Below are positions 53,940-63,608 of a DNA stretch of 64,000 bases, piece after piece. Both the position numbers and the translations under genes were made by a program. The stretch's first letter is position 1, and every line of letters begins with the position of its first letter. The stretch is taken from assembly GCF_900172255.1 (NCBI RefSeq), contig NZ_FWFU01000001.1:806001-870000 (forward strand), given 5' to 3'. Source of the DNA: Roseovarius halotolerans (GTDB lineage: Bacteria; Pseudomonadota; Alphaproteobacteria; Rhodobacterales; Rhodobacteraceae). Below the pieces are notes generated by a model. That model did not search any database and was not told the DNA's origin. It worked only from the letters and a program-made list of their open reading frames with translations.

Positions 53940-54899
53940 ATGAGCGGGTTGATGGCATTGCTGGACGATGTCGCGGGGATTGCCAAGCTGGCGGCGGCCT
54001 CGGTCGACGATGTGGCCGGGCAGGCGGCCAAGGCGGGCAGCAAGGCCGCCGGTGCGATGATAGACGACGCGGCGGTGACGCCGAAATACATGCAGGGCTT
54101 CGCTCCGGCCCGCGAATTGCCGATCGTCATGAAGATCGCGCGCGGCTCGATCTTCAACAAGCTGGTTTTCCTGTTGCCCGCGGGACTGTTGCTGTCGTCC
54201 TTCGCGCCATGGCTGATCGCGCCCCTGCTGATGCTGGGCGGGGCCTATCTGTGTTTTGAGGGCGCCGAGAAGATCGCCCATGCGCTTGGCGCGGGCAAGG
54301 GGCATGGCGGTCCGGACTCGAGCCACGCCGAGGGCGATGTCGCCCATCTGGAGGAAGCCAAGGTGGCGGGCGCGATCAAGACGGATTTCATCCTGTCGGC
54401 CGAGATCATGACGATCGCGCTGGCGGCGATCCCCGAAAGCAACATCTGGATGGAGGCGGCGACGCTGGCGATGGTGGCGGTCGGGATCACGGTGGCGGTC
54501 TATGGCTCGGTGGCGCTGATCGTGAAGGCGGATGATGTGGGACTTTTCATGGCCGAGCGCGGACGGTTCGGTCTGACGCGTGCGGTGGGGCGCGGGATCG
54601 TTCACGCGATGCCGGGATTCCTGAAACTGCTGATGATCGTCGGCACGGCGGCAATGCTGTGGGTGGGTGGCTCGATCATCCTGCATGCGCTGGCGGAAAT
54701 GGGTTTTGCCGCGCCTTACAGCTGGATTCACGATGTCGCGGTCAAGGCCGCGGAGGGTATGGGCGACTGGCAGGGTGCCGTTGAATGGGCGGTCACGGCG
54801 GGAATCGACGGCGTGTTCGGGCTGGCGCTCGGGATGCTGCTTATTCCCGTCGGCGTGAAGGTGATCAAGCCGATCTGGACACGGGTGATGCCCGGCTGA
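53940..54899 (+). CDS. DUF808 (YedI-like) inner membrane protein
   Basis: The 319-residue protein opens MSGLMALLDDVAGIAKLAAASVDDVAGQAAKAGSKAAGAMIDDAAVTPKY, the hallmark of DUF808. It has about six membrane segments, including FLLPAGLLLSSFAPWLIAPLLMLGG. The conserved block DFILSAEIMTIALAAIPE lies in the middle. No function is established; the family occurs widely in proteobacteria. The start at 53940 follows CGGAGGGACG. It is divergent from gap, with 208 bases between them holding LacI-like sites. Confidence 0.9.
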   Translation: MSGLMALLDDVAGIAKLAAASVDDVAGQAAKAGSKAAGAMIDDAAVTPKYMQGFAPARELPIVMKIARGSIFNKLVFLLPAGLLLSSFAPWLIAPLLMLGGAYLCFEGAEKIAHALGAGKGHGGPDSSHAEGDVAHLEEAKVAGAIKTDFILSAEIMTIALAAIPESNIWMEAATLAMVAVGITVAVYGSVALIVKADDVGLFMAERGRFGLTRAVGRGIVHAMPGFLKLLMIVGTAAMLWVGGSIILHALAEMGFAAPYSWIHDVAVKAAEGMGDWQGAVEWAVTAGIDGVFGLALGMLLIPVGVKVIKPIWTRVMPG

Positions 54900-55008
54900 A
54901 CGGCGATGGCGCTTGGCCCGGCGTCCCGCCACGCGGTTTGAGCGCGGGCAAGCGGCATTCCCGTGCTAAGGTTCACCGGTCTCATTTTCAGAGGCGGGAG
55001 GACATATC

Positions 55009-55941
55009 ATGAAAATCGCGGTCGTTCAGTATGCGCCGGTTTATCTCGATCTAGAAAAATCCATGCTCAGGGCGGTCGAGATCGTCGCGCAGGCCGCGGA
55101 GCAGGGATGCTCCATGGTGGTTTTTCCCGAAACATGGCTGCCGGGGTATCCGACCTTCGTATGGCGTTTGCCGCCGGGGGCGGGGATGGGCAAGACGGAT
55201 GAGCTTTACGCATTGTCGCAGGCGAATTCGGTCGATCTGGGCAAGGGCGGGCTTGCGCCCTTGCAGGAGGCGGCGCGCGACAACGGCGTCGTCGTGGTGA
55301 TCGGTTATCAGGAAATCGATTCCGGTGTCAGCGGCAGCACGCTGTTCAACAGCTGTGCGATCATCGACGCGGATGGCAGTCTGGCCAATAATCACCGCAA
55401 GCTGATGCCGACCAACCCCGAGCGGATGGTCTGGGGCTTTGGCGACGGTTCCGGCCTCAACGTGGTCGATACGGCGGTGGGGCGCGTCGGTGCGCTGATC
55501 TGCTGGGAGAACTACATGCCGCTGGCGCGCTATGCGCTTTATGCGCAGGACATCGACATCTACGTGGCCCCGACATGGGATAGCGGTGCGGCATGGCTGG
55601 CGACGATGCAGCATATCGCGCGCGAAGGCGGTTGCTGGGTGGTGGGATGCGCGACGGCGCTGGAGGCTGCGGACATTCCCGCCGGTATCCCTTATCGCGA
55701 CGAGCTGTTTCCCGACAAGGACGAGTGGGTCAATCCGGGAGATGCGGTGATCTACAAGCCCTTCGGCAAGGCGATTGCCGGTCCGATGCATCAGGAAAAA
55801 GGGCTGCTGATCGCCGATATCGACGTCGCGGCCGCGCGGGCATCGCGGCGCAAATTCGATGCGAGCGGGCATTATGCGCGCCCGGATGTGTTTTCGTTGT
55901 CAGTGAACCGGACGGTGCAGCGGCCAGTGACCTTCGGCTAG
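55009..55941 (+). CDS. Nitrilase-branch carbon-nitrogen hydrolase
   Basis: The 310-residue protein carries the catalytic triad Glu41 (VVFPETWLPGYP), Lys131 (NNHRKLMPTNPERMVWGFGDGSG) and Cys165 (GALICWENYMPLARY). The CWENYMPL sequence around the nucleophile and the RKLMPT segment are typical of true nitrilases, which hydrolyse nitriles to acids and ammonia, as opposed to amidases. The substrate cannot be named. GGGAGGA precedes the ATG. The flavodoxin-like gene converges two bases away, so no terminator separates them. Confidence 0.92.
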   Translation: MKIAVVQYAPVYLDLEKSMLRAVEIVAQAAEQGCSMVVFPETWLPGYPTFVWRLPPGAGMGKTDELYALSQANSVDLGKGGLAPLQEAARDNGVVVVIGYQEIDSGVSGSTLFNSCAIIDADGSLANNHRKLMPTNPERMVWGFGDGSGLNVVDTAVGRVGALICWENYMPLARYALYAQDIDIYVAPTWDSGAAWLATMQHIAREGGCWVVGCATALEAADIPAGIPYRDELFPDKDEWVNPGDAVIYKPFGKAIAGPMHQEKGLLIADIDVAAARASRRKFDASGHYARPDVFSLSVNRTVQRPVTFG

Positions 55942-55942
55942 A

Positions 55943-56428
55943 TCAGAACGCGCCCATCGCTAGACCTGCGGCGAGGGCCTGGCCGAGCTCTTCGCAGGCG
56001 GTCAGGTCGTCTTGCGGGATCGTCTTTGGGGCGAGGATCGCTTCGGGGGTCTGCGCGTGGGTGCAGACGATCAGCGCCTCCTGCACGGGTTTGAGCCGCC
56101 AGCCCTGCGCGATGCGGGCGATCTGGCGGGCGGCGTTGGCGCCATCGGACCCGGCGCAGATCATCTGGGCATAGGCGCGCCCTTCGATCCGGCCCAGCAC
56201 CGGGTAATAGCAGCGATCGAAGAAATCCTTCATCACGCCGGAGATCGCGGCGAGGTTCTCGGGCGCGCAGAAAAGATAGCCATCGGCGCGCAGGAGGTCA
56301 TCCGGCCCGGCCTCGTCAGCGCGCAGCAGGCGACTGTCGGCCTCGGCCCGCGCGGCGTCATGCGCCGCTTCGGCCATCTGCCGGCTGCCGCCGGTGCGGG
56401 AGTGATAGACGATCAGAAGTTCTGCCAT
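55943..56428 (-). CDS. Flavodoxin/NAD(P)H-FMN oxidoreductase-like protein
   Basis: A 161-residue protein with a flavodoxin-like fold. The phosphate loop HSRTGGSRQMAEAAHDA (about 9-25) binds FMN, and YLFCAPENLAAISGVMKDFFDR is the isoalloxazine-side loop, typical of the WrbA/NQO-like families. The closest functional name is uncertain. The start at 56428 (MAELLIVYHS) was chosen because the longer frame upstream runs into the transketolase gene region without a site; the true upstream signal is weak (CTCACGCCC). The gene lies between nitrilase and tkt, with its own promoter presumably after the tkt terminator. Confidence 0.82.
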   Translation of the reverse strand: MAELLIVYHSRTGGSRQMAEAAHDAARAEADSRLLRADEAGPDDLLRADGYLFCAPENLAAISGVMKDFFDRCYYPVLGRIEGRAYAQMICAGSDGANAARQIARIAQGWRLKPVQEALIVCTHAQTPEAILAPKTIPQDDLTACEELGQALAAGLAMGAF

Positions 56429-56493
56429 GGGCGTGAGGCTAGCGCCGCAGCGCGCTGGAGGCCAGAGGGCAGGGCGGTCTGAGAGCGGGAAGA

Positions 56494-56522
56494 GGGGAGG
56501 CGCTGGTGATCGCGCCTTCCCC
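56494..56522 (-). terminator. Hairpin after tkt
   Basis: GGGGAGGCGC and GCGCCTTCCCC pair with one bulged base around TGGTGAT(C), 12 bases past the tkt stop. It lacks a T-run, so the call as terminator is moderate. Confidence 0.5.
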
Positions 56523-56534
56523 TGCAAGACCCGA

Positions 56535-58556
56535 TCAGAGCAGCGATTTGACCTTCTGGGCGACCGCCTCGGCGGTGATGCCGAATTTCTCGAACAGGGT
56601 TTCGGCCGGCGCGGAAGCGCCAAAGCTGTCCATGCCGACGAAACCGGCCTTCTGCTCGCGCCCGCCCTGGCCGAGAAGCCAGCGATCCCAGCCCTGCCGT
56701 ATCGCGGCCTCGACGCCGACGCGCACAGGACCGCCGGGCAGAACGCGCTTGCGATAGGCGTCGTCCTGCGCGGCGAACAGCTCCATGCAGGGCATCGAGA
56801 CGACACGGGTGCCGATGCCTTCGGCCTCGAGCATTTCGCGGGCTTTCATCGCGACGGAGACTTCCGAGCCGGTTGCGATCAGGATCGCCTGACGCTTGCC
56901 CGTCGCATCGGCCAGCACATAGGCGCCCTGTTCGGTCAGGTTCTTGTTCTTGTGCTCGTGGCGCAGCGTCGGCACGCCCTGGCGCGTGAGCGACAGAACC
57001 GAAGGCGTATCCGTAGAGCGCAGCGCGAGTTCCCAGGCCTCGGCGGTTTCCACCGTGTCGCAGGGACGGAACACCCAGGTGTTGGGGGTCGCGCGGCTGA
57101 TCGCAAGGTGCTCGACCGGCTGGTGGGTGGGGCCGTCTTCGCCAAGGCCGATGCTGTCATGGGTCATGACGAAAACCGACGGCACCTTCATCAGCGCGGC
57201 GAGGCGCATGGCCGGGCGGGCGTAATCGGTGAAGCACATGAACGTGCCGCCATAGGGGCGGATGCCGCCATGCAGCGCCATGCCGTTCATCGCCGCCGCC
57301 ATGCCATGTTCGCGGATGCCCCAATGCACGTAGCGGCCCTTGCGGTTGTCCACGTCGAAGACGCTCATGTCGCCCGAGCGGGTGTTGTTCGATCCCGACA
57401 GATCCGCCGAGCCGCCCACGGTTTCGGGCATGATCGGGTTCACCACTTCGAGCACCATTTCCGAGGATTTGCGGGTGGCCACCTTGGGCTTTTCCTCGGA
57501 TACCTGCTTTTTCAGCGCCTTGATGCGTGCCGACAGGGATTTCGGGGCCTCGCCGGCGAAGATGCGGGCGAATTCCTTCTGGCGGCGCTCGGAGGTCTCG
57601 CCGAGGCGGGCGTTCCAGGATTCGCGTTCGGCCGCGCCGCGCGCGCCGATGGTTTCCCATGCCGATTTCACATCGCCCGGCACCTCGAATGGGCCATGCG
57701 GCCAGCCATAGGCCTGCTTGGCGGCAACGAGCTGATCGGGATCGGTCAGCGCGCCGTGGCCCTTGGATGTGTCCTGTGCGGCATGGCCAAGCGCGATGTG
57801 GGTCTTGCAGGCGATCATGCTGGGCTTGCGCGACTTGCGCGCGGTGGTGATCGCGGCATCGATGGCCGCCGGATCATGCCCGTCGATTTCCAGCACCTGC
57901 CAGCCCGAGGCGCGGAAGCGCTTCACCTGATCGGTGCGGTCCGAAAGATCGACCTTGCCGTCGATGGTGATGCTGTTGTGATCCCAGAACACGATGAGCT
58001 TGCCGAGCGCCTGGCGTCCGGCGATGCCGATCGCCTCGTGGCTGACGCCTTCCATCAGGCAGCCGTCACCGGCGATGACATAGGTATAGTGATCGACCAG
58101 CTTGCGCCCGAAGCGCGCGCGCAGCATTTCCTCGGCCATCGCGAAGCCGACCGCGTTCGAGATCCCCTGGCCGAGAGGGCCGGTGGTGGTCTCGATCCCG
58201 GAGGCGAGGAAATTCTCCGGATGCCCGGCGGTCTTTGCGCCCCATTGGCGGAAATTGCGGATTTCCTCGAGGGTGATGTCGGGGTTGCCGGTGAGGTAAA
58301 GCAGCGAATAGAGCAGCATCGAGCCATGCCCCGCCGACAGGATGAACCTGTCGCGGTCGGGCCATTCGGGGGCGGCGGCGTCGAACTTGAGATGTTTCTC
58401 GAACAGCACCGTGGCCACGTCCGCCATGCCCATCGGCATGCCGGAATGGCCGGAATTGGCGGCATGGACCGCATCCAGCGTCAATGCGCGGATGGCGGCG
58501 GCCTTGGTCCAGTGATCGGGATTGGCAGCGCGCAGGGCAGCGATATCCACGGGCAT
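56535..58556 (-). CDS. tkt: Transketolase
   Basis: Transketolase moves two-carbon units between sugar phosphates with thiamine diphosphate. The 673-residue protein has the substrate/cofactor blocks [17 protein letters not shown] and the thiamine motif [18 protein letters not shown]. It also has [15 protein letters not shown], and the second domain with [11 protein letters not shown] and [16 protein letters not shown]. Length and order match the family. The start at 58556 has a weak AGGAAG upstream. It is divergent from the coiled-coil/zapA pair. It would feed the pentose-phosphate pathway that intersects with gap, which lies 3 kb away. Confidence 0.97.
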   Translation of the reverse strand: MPVDIAALRAANPDHWTKAAAIRALTLDAVHAANSGHSGMPMGMADVATVLFEKHLKFDAAAPEWPDRDRFILSAGHGSMLLYSLLYLTGNPDITLEEIRNFRQWGAKTAGHPENFLASGIETTTGPLGQGISNAVGFAMAEEMLRARFGRKLVDHYTYVIAGDGCLMEGVSHEAIGIAGRQALGKLIVFWDHNSITIDGKVDLSDRTDQVKRFRASGWQVLEIDGHDPAAIDAAITTARKSRKPSMIACKTHIALGHAAQDTSKGHGALTDPDQLVAAKQAYGWPHGPFEVPGDVKSAWETIGARGAAERESWNARLGETSERRQKEFARIFAGEAPKSLSARIKALKKQVSEEKPKVATRKSSEMVLEVVNPIMPETVGGSADLSGSNNTRSGDMSVFDVDNRKGRYVHWGIREHGMAAAMNGMALHGGIRPYGGTFMCFTDYARPAMRLAALMKVPSVFVMTHDSIGLGEDGPTHQPVEHLAISRATPNTWVFRPCDTVETAEAWELALRSTDTPSVLSLTRQGVPTLRHEHKNKNLTEQGAYVLADATGKRQAILIATGSEVSVAMKAREMLEAEGIGTRVVSMPCMELFAAQDDAYRKRVLPGGPVRVGVEAAIRQGWDRWLLGQGGREQKAGFVGMDSFGASAPAETLFEKFGITAEAVAQKVKSLL

Positions 58557-58749
58557 CTTCCTTTGAATTGGCTATCTCTGGGCGCTCAATATCAGGCCGG
58601 GGTCAAAGATCAAGCGCGCCCCGCCCGATCTGCGCTAAGGGGGCGCAATTCCTGCGGTGTTTCGCTAAACTTGGCGTTAATCCGGTGGTCGCGCGATTCG
58701 CGCGGGGTGCGGGCCACGGTGATGGGCAGGATAAACAAGGGGTGACGCC

Positions 58750-59262
58750 ATGAGCGACATCGACGAGCTTCAACGGCGGATCACGGCGGCGCTGGATCGG
58801 ATCGCGCAGGGTCTGGAGCAGCGCGGAACCGCGACGGGCACGGGCGAAGGACCTGCGCCCGACGAGATCGAGGCGCTGGAGTCGCAGCTTGAGGATGAGC
58901 GGCTGGCCAATGCGCAGCTGGCCGAGCGGGTGCGCAAGATGAAGGAACAGCTGGCACGGCTGGAAGCCGCCGCCATCGAGGCGCGCGGCGAAACCGCGGC
59001 CCGGATGGAAAAGCTGGATCACGAGCTTCAGTCGCTGCGCAAGGCCAACCAGCAGCTGCGCGAGTCCAACGAGGCCTTGCGCGCCGCAAACAGCGAGGGC
59101 GTCGGCGAGCCGCATCTGATCAACAAGTCGATGCTGGCCGAACTCGAGGGGCTGCGCGCCAGCCGCGCCAGCGACCGCGCCGAGACCGACACGATCCTTG
59201 CCGAGATGGGCCGCATTCTGAGCGATGGCCCCCATGACCAGACCCAGCAGGAGGACGCCTGA
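58750..59262 (+). CDS. Coiled-coil protein upstream of zapA
   Basis: The 170-residue protein is almost entirely predicted coiled coil. Heptad leucines run from about residue 35 to 115 (ALESQLEDERLANAQLAERV; KLDHELQSLRKANQQLRESN). N- and C-terminal regions are short and acidic. No enzyme motif is present. The stop and the zapA ATG overlap (TGATG), so the two are translationally coupled. This suggests a role with ZapA at the Z-ring or another cell-division scaffold, but this is inference. The start at 58750 has AAGGGGTGA upstream. Confidence 0.82.
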   Translation: MSDIDELQRRITAALDRIAQGLEQRGTATGTGEGPAPDEIEALESQLEDERLANAQLAERVRKMKEQLARLEAAAIEARGETAARMEKLDHELQSLRKANQQLRESNEALRAANSEGVGEPHLINKSMLAELEGLRASRASDRAETDTILAEMGRILSDGPHDQTQQEDA

Positions 59263-59666
59263 TGCCCGAGATCGAGATCCGTATCGGTGGCCGCCCGTTC
59301 GAGGTGGCCTGCCAGGAGGGTGAAGAAGGCTATCTGAGGGCCGCCGCGAAGATGCTGGACGAGGAGGCCTCGGTTCTGAGCGCCCAGATCGGCCGCATCC
59401 CGGAAGCGCGGCTGCTTCTGATGGCGGGTTTGATGCTGGCCGACAAGACCGCCGGGATCGAGGACAAGCTGCGCCAGATGGAGGACCGGATGGCCGAAAA
59501 GGAGGCCGAGCTCGACCAGCTGCGCAACGCCCCCGCGCCCGCGGCCCAGACCATCGAGGTGCCGATCGTCCCCGCCAGCGTCAATGATGCCCTGGCCGAG
59601 ATCGCGGCGCGCGCCGAGGCGCTGGCGGATCAAGTGGATGGGCCTGCCAGCGCGTCCCGCGACTGA
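59262..59666 (+). CDS. zapA: Cell division protein ZapA
   Basis: ZapA binds FtsZ and cross-links protofilaments in the Z-ring. The 134-residue protein has the N-terminal ZapA domain (IEIRIGGRPFEVACQEGEEGYLRAAAKMLDEEA) and a coiled coil (about 65-100, KLRQMEDRMAEKEAELDQLRN). It is longer than E. coli ZapA (109) by a C-terminal tail typical in alphaproteobacteria. It is coupled to the preceding coiled-coil gene. No 6S RNA gene, common after zapA in some bacteria, fits in the 78-base gap downstream. Confidence 0.92.
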   Translation: MPEIEIRIGGRPFEVACQEGEEGYLRAAAKMLDEEASVLSAQIGRIPEARLLLMAGLMLADKTAGIEDKLRQMEDRMAEKEAELDQLRNAPAPAAQTIEVPIVPASVNDALAEIAARAEALADQVDGPASASRD

Positions 59667-59744
59667 GGCGGGCCCTGCGCGGCTGCGATTGACCAGCGGC
59701 GCGATCCCTGTCTAGATGCGCCCGAAATGACAGGGAGCATCATC

Positions 59745-60698
59745 ATGAAATTCGGGTCCATCACCGCAGCGGCCATGCTGGCCGCCATCACCGCGCTGCC
59801 CGCCGGGGCAGAAACCCGCGTGACCTATAAATCCGCCAAGACCGCCTCGTCCTATTACCAGATGGGCGTGCAGATCGCCGAAGCGATGCAGGAGGCCACC
59901 GGCGGCGAGATCAGTGTCACCGTCGAGGAAAGCCAGGGTTCGGTGCAGAACGTCATGGAGGTGCGCGCGCGCGGCGCCGATTACGTCTTTACCACGCCCC
60001 CGGCGCTGGTCGGGCTGGCGCAGGGCGGAAAGGCGATGTTCGAGGGCAAGGGCGACCCGGCCTTCGACGAAATCCGCGCGCTGTTCCCGATTCCGTCGCT
60101 GACCATGCATTTCGTGATGTCCGCCGAAAGCGGCGTCACCAGCTTTGCCGATATGGCAGGCAAGACGATCCTGCTGGGCAAGGGCAGCTTTGGTGCCAGC
60201 GAAGGCGAGAAATACCTTGGGCTTTTCGGAATCGCCGACAAGGTCGAGATCGCCGATGTCGAGTTGAGCAACGCGGTTCCGGCGCTCAAGAACGGCCAGA
60301 TCGACGGCTTCGTGACCGCCGGTTCCTGGCCCGCGCCCAACGTGGTCGAGGCGGCGGCCTCGAGCGATGTCACGGTGCTGTCGCTGAGCGACGAGGAGAT
60401 CGCGCAGACCAAACGCACCAAGCTGGTCATCCCGGCGGGCACCTATGCGGGGCAGGACGCCGATATCACCACCACCTCGCTGCCGGTGGCCGCCTATACC
60501 ACCACCAAGATGGATGACGAGACCGCCTATCAGCTGACCAAGACCTATTGGGAAAGCCAGGAGCGGCTTGGCAAGAGCGCCGCCTGGTGGAAGGGCGTCG
60601 ATGCCGGGCTGATGGAGAACATCACCGGCAAGATCCATCCCGGCGCGCAACGCTATTACGAAGAGGCCGGGATCGCGCTGAGCGACGCGCAGAAGTGA
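59745..60698 (+). CDS. TAXI-family TRAP solute-binding protein
   Basis: The 317-residue protein is a periplasmic receptor: signal peptide 1-23 (cut after AGA), then a two-domain binding fold with SAKTASSYYQMGVQIAEAMQEATGGEISVTVEESQGSVQNVMEVRARGADY typical of TAXI receptors. Start chosen at 59745 because AGGGAG lies 10 bases before it; an ATG at 59727 precedes that site. Its stop overlaps the GTG start of the permease gene by three bases. Ligands of TAXI receptors include dicarboxylates, glutamate and others; this one is undetermined. Confidence 0.9.
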   Translation: MKFGSITAAAMLAAITALPAGAETRVTYKSAKTASSYYQMGVQIAEAMQEATGGEISVTVEESQGSVQNVMEVRARGADYVFTTPPALVGLAQGGKAMFEGKGDPAFDEIRALFPIPSLTMHFVMSAESGVTSFADMAGKTILLGKGSFGASEGEKYLGLFGIADKVEIADVELSNAVPALKNGQIDGFVTAGSWPAPNVVEAAASSDVTVLSLSDEEIAQTKRTKLVIPAGTYAGQDADITTTSLPVAAYTTTKMDDETAYQLTKTYWESQERLGKSAAWWKGVDAGLMENITGKIHPGAQRYYEEAGIALSDAQK

Positions 60699-62485
60699 GC
60701 CTGACCAGCATCGAAAGCCCCGCGCCAGCCGGTCTGGCGCGGGTGTTCTGGGCCAGCTTCGCGCTGGCCTCTGTCGTTTTCCATATCGGTCTCGTCTTTT
60801 CGGGCCTTGTGCCCAACCTCGTTAGCCGCCCGCTGCACCTCGTGTTCGTGCTGCCCTTCGTGCTGATCTGGGGACACGAGGGGTTTGCGCGCATGAGTGG
60901 CCTCGTGCTGACGGCGCTTGGCGGGGGCGCGGCGCTATGGGTAGCTCTCAGCCACGATGCGCTGGCCGATCAATACGGGTTCCTCGAAGGGCGGGGGCAG
61001 GTCATCATCGCGATCCTGCTGATCTGCGTCGTGCTCGAGGCTGCGCGGCGCGCGATCGGCTGGCCCTTGCCGCTGGTGGCGGCTGCGGCGCTGCTCTACG
61101 GGCTGTTCGGCCAGCATATTCCGGGGCGTTTCGGTCATTCCGGCACGCCGCTCGAAAGTTTCCTCGGCACGCTCGCCATCGCCGAGGGCGGGCTCTGGGG
61201 CTCGCTGACGGCGGTGTCGGTCAACGTGGTGGCGATCTTCGTCATTTTCGGCGCGGTCCTGAATGCGGGCGAGGCCGGCCAGGGCTTCATGAATGTCGCC
61301 GCTGCTGCCGCCGGGCGGCTCAGGGGTGGTGCGGCGAAGGTCTCGGTCCTCAGTTCTGCACTGTTCGGGTCGATCTCGGGCTCGGCCTCGGCCAACGTGG
61401 CCTCGACCGGGGCGATCACGCTGCCGGCGATGGAGCGGCTGGGATACCCGCGCCGCATCGCGGGCGCGGTCGAGGCGGTGGCTTCGTCGGGCGGACAGAT
61501 CATGCCGCCATTGATGGGGGCAGGGGCCTTCGTGATGGTCGAACTGACCGGTACGCCCTACACGGCGATCATGGCGGCGGCTGCGCTGCCTGCGGCGCTC
61601 TACTTCTGGGCGGTCTGGATCGGCATCGACGGCTATGCGCGCCGCTTCGATCTGCGCGGGCTCGCGGCCAGGGACCGCCCGGCGCTGCGCGACGTGGCGA
61701 TCACCTCGGGCTTTTTCCTTGTACCCTTCGCGCTGCTCTTATGGGGAATGTTCGCGCTTGGGGTGACGCCGCAATATGCCGCGTGCCTGTCGATCTTCGC
61801 GGGGGCGGCGCTGTTGCTGACGGGGAGCGATCTGCGCATCGACCTCGGGCGCGCGGCGAGCCGCGCCGAGACCGCGGTGCTGACCGCGGCGCGGCAGGTG
61901 GCGCTGATCGGCTCGATCATCTTCTGCGCCTCGCTGGTGATCGGCGTGCTCGGGGTCACGGGGCTGGGGGTCAAGATAACGTCGCTGATCCTCTCGGCTT
62001 CGGGCGGGTTACTCTGGCCCTCCTTGCTGCTGACGGCATTCGCCTGCCTTATCCTCGGCATGGAAGTGCCTACCACGGCGGCCTATGTGATCTGCGTCTC
62101 GGTCGCCGGGCCTGCACTGACCGAGCTCGGGATGGAGCCGCTTCAGGCGCATCTTTTCGTGTTCTGGTATGCACTCCTTTCGACCATCACACCGCCGGTC
62201 TGCGGGGCTGTGTTCATCGCCGCGGGCATGATCGGGGAAAACTGGCTGCGCGTGGCGCTGACGGCGATGACGCTTGGTGTCGGGCTTTACCTGATCCCGC
62301 TCGGCATGGTGGCCAACCCGGACCTCATCGCGCTGGCGCAATCCCCCGGCGCGGCGCTTCTGGCGGCGCTCAAGATCGGGACCGGCCTTGCGCTGGTCAG
62401 CTGGTCGCTGGTGCGGCGCAAGGCGCTCTGGCTGCGCGGTGGGGCACTGGCGGGCGGGCTGTTGGCGGTTCTCTGGCCGCTCTGA
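60695..62485 (+). CDS. TRAP transporter fused 4TM/12TM permease
   Basis: The 596-residue membrane protein joins the small (DctQ-like) and large (DctM-like) TRAP subunits, the usual arrangement in TAXI systems. The large domain shows SSALFGSISGSASANVASTGAITLPAMERLGYPRRIAGAVEAVASSGGQIMPPLMGAGAFVM and the later GMEVPTTAAYVICVSVAGPALTELGM. It uses a sodium or proton gradient with the receptor encoded just upstream. Translation begins at GTG 60695 inside the receptor stop. It is convergent with grxD across a dispersed element. Confidence 0.92.
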   Translation: MSLTSIESPAPAGLARVFWASFALASVVFHIGLVFSGLVPNLVSRPLHLVFVLPFVLIWGHEGFARMSGLVLTALGGGAALWVALSHDALADQYGFLEGRGQVIIAILLICVVLEAARRAIGWPLPLVAAAALLYGLFGQHIPGRFGHSGTPLESFLGTLAIAEGGLWGSLTAVSVNVVAIFVIFGAVLNAGEAGQGFMNVAAAAAGRLRGGAAKVSVLSSALFGSISGSASANVASTGAITLPAMERLGYPRRIAGAVEAVASSGGQIMPPLMGAGAFVMVELTGTPYTAIMAAAALPAALYFWAVWIGIDGYARRFDLRGLAARDRPALRDVAITSGFFLVPFALLLWGMFALGVTPQYAACLSIFAGAALLLTGSDLRIDLGRAASRAETAVLTAARQVALIGSIIFCASLVIGVLGVTGLGVKITSLILSASGGLLWPSLLLTAFACLILGMEVPTTAAYVICVSVAGPALTELGMEPLQAHLFVFWYALLSTITPPVCGAVFIAAGMIGENWLRVALTAMTLGVGLYLIPLGMVANPDLIALAQSPGAALLAALKIGTGLALVSWSLVRRKALWLRGGALAGGLLAVLWPL

Positions 62486-62505
62486 CAGGCCCGCCGGGCC
62501 AGCAA

Positions 62506-62568
62506 TTCATCTGGCCAGAAATACCTCGGGGGTGAATTGGCCAGGGGCCAAGAGGGGGCTGGCCCCCT
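62506..62568 (-). repeat. Dispersed intergenic element, copy 4 (between TRAP permease and grxD)
   Basis: In minus orientation a hairpin AGGGGG/CCCCCT with loop CCAG (62553-62568) is followed, after about 20 bases, by CCCCCGAGGTATTT and CCAGATGAA (62506-62532 on the plus strand). The hairpin loop CCAG matches copy 1. Confidence 0.85.
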
Positions 62569-62605
62569 CCTGTCGCGCCCTCACGGGGCGCAAGGCCTGC
62601 GCGGG

Positions 62606-62971
62606 TCAGGCGTTGGCTTCGCGGATCTTCTCGGCAGCGTCCTTGTCATAGGCGACGGCGTGCTGCTCAAAGAGCTGGTCCAGCTCGCCCGAGAGCGTCA
62701 TCTCGGTGATGATGTCGCAGCCGCCGACGAACTCGCCCTTCACGTAAAGCTGCGGGATGGTCGGCCAGTCGGAATAATCCTTAATTCCCTGGCGGATCTC
62801 TTCGTCGGCCAGCACGTTCACGTCCTGGTAGGTCACGCCCATGTAGTTGAGAACGCCCGCCACGCGGCTGGAAAATCCGCATTGCGGCATGTCCTTGGTG
62901 CCCTTCATGTAAAGCACCACGTCATGGCCCTTGACGGTCTCATCGATGCGGGTTCTTGCGTCGGTCATCAT
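62606..62971 (-). CDS. grxD: Monothiol glutaredoxin, Grx4 family (CGFS type)
   Basis: GrxD binds a [2Fe-2S] cluster with glutathione and delivers it in the cytoplasm; it also pairs with BolA proteins. The 121-residue protein has the signature [17 protein letters not shown] with the CGFS active site (31-34), the conserved [19 protein letters not shown], and a short C-terminal extension. Start is the ATG at 62971 or the adjacent ATG at 62968. The gene heads toward two small membrane-protein genes and bolA in the same orientation, so the Fe-S partner pair may be a single unit. Confidence 0.95.
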   Translation of the reverse strand: MMTDARTRIDETVKGHDVVLYMKGTKDMPQCGFSSRVAGVLNYMGVTYQDVNVLADEEIRQGIKDYSDWPTIPQLYVKGEFVGGCDIITEMTLSGELDQLFEQHAVAYDKDAAEKIREANA

Positions 62972-62978
62972 GTGCCTT

Positions 62979-63299
62979 TCAATTCTGGTCCTGCCCGCCT
63001 CTGGCGGGCTTCGGGTTGTGAAACTGAGTGTCGTCTTTGGTTTCGGTTTCGGTCATGTCGTCGGTTTCGGTTTCGGACTCCGGTGGCGTATAGCTTGGTG
63101 CATCCTCGTCGATATCATAGGCTGAACGCTTGTTTTCCGACGGACCATGCACCTTCCAGCGCCGATATTCCAGCCAGGCCGCCCTCAGGAAAATCAGCAC
63201 GAAGGGGATCAGGGCGATGATGATGACCGGCTGGGCGATCAGGGTCGCGACGTCGCCCGTTTGGAACGGGTTTTGCGGCAGTTCGCCCAGTTGCTGCAA
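62979..63299 (-). CDS. Small inner-membrane protein with acidic tail
   Basis: The 106-residue protein has one membrane segment (about 20-45, [21 protein letters not shown]) followed by a highly acidic, Glu/Thr-rich disordered C-terminal half ([17 protein letters not shown]). It starts 7 bases upstream of the grxD start region in the same orientation. There is no family I recognise; proteins of this layout accompany grxD and bolA in Rhodobacteraceae, so membrane tethering of the cluster's products is imaginable but unproven. The start codon ATG at 63299 has GGAGAG upstream. Confidence 0.7.
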   Translation of the reverse strand: MQQLGELPQNPFQTGDVATLIAQPVIIIALIPFVLIFLRAAWLEYRRWKVHGPSENKRSAYDIDEDAPSYTPPESETETDDMTETETKDDTQFHNPKPARGGQDQN

Positions 63300-63337
63300 G
63301 CGTGGCTCTCCTTGGGATCATGGTCTCGGGCGGGTGG

Positions 63338-63604
63338 TCAGTCCTTGGTGTTGCGGTCTGCCTTGAGGGCGCGTGACGGCACGAAGGCGCGGGCATATTG
63401 CTGGGGGTCGCGGGTGACCCGAATGACGCCGCCATGACCGCCCCCGGAACCGCCCGAAGCATAGCCGATATCGACCAGCTGGTCGCCCTGACCGGGCTCG
63501 CAGCCGCGCGGCGACTTGCGCTCGGATACGGCACGGCTGCGCGCCAGCGCCGCCACGAGGGCGGCCACGGCGACAAGGCCAAGGATGATCGGCAGCGCCT
63601 CCAT
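63338..63604 (-). CDS. Small membrane-anchored protein
   Basis: The 88-residue protein begins with a hydrophobic N-terminal helix (about 4-22, LPIILGLVAVAALVAALARS), which may be a membrane anchor or uncleaved signal. A Gly/Ser-rich loop (YASGGSGGGHGG) and a basic C-terminus follow, with a single Cys. Start ATG at 63604 lies four bases after the bolA stop, suggesting cotranscription. Function unknown. Confidence 0.7.
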   Translation of the reverse strand: MEALPIILGLVAVAALVAALARSRAVSERKSPRGCEPGQGDQLVDIGYASGGSGGGHGGVIRVTRDPQQYARAFVPSRALKADRNTKD

Positions 63605-63608
63605 CGGT

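Noticed and set aside
56427..58745. 772-codon open frame on the plus strand across tkt
   Set aside because: It lies antisense to transketolase, is rich in His, Arg and Gly typical of shadow frames, and has no site for translation start.
59667..59744. 6S RNA gene after zapA
   Set aside because: Only 78 bases separate zapA from the next start, too short for 6S RNA, and no long bulged hairpin is visible.
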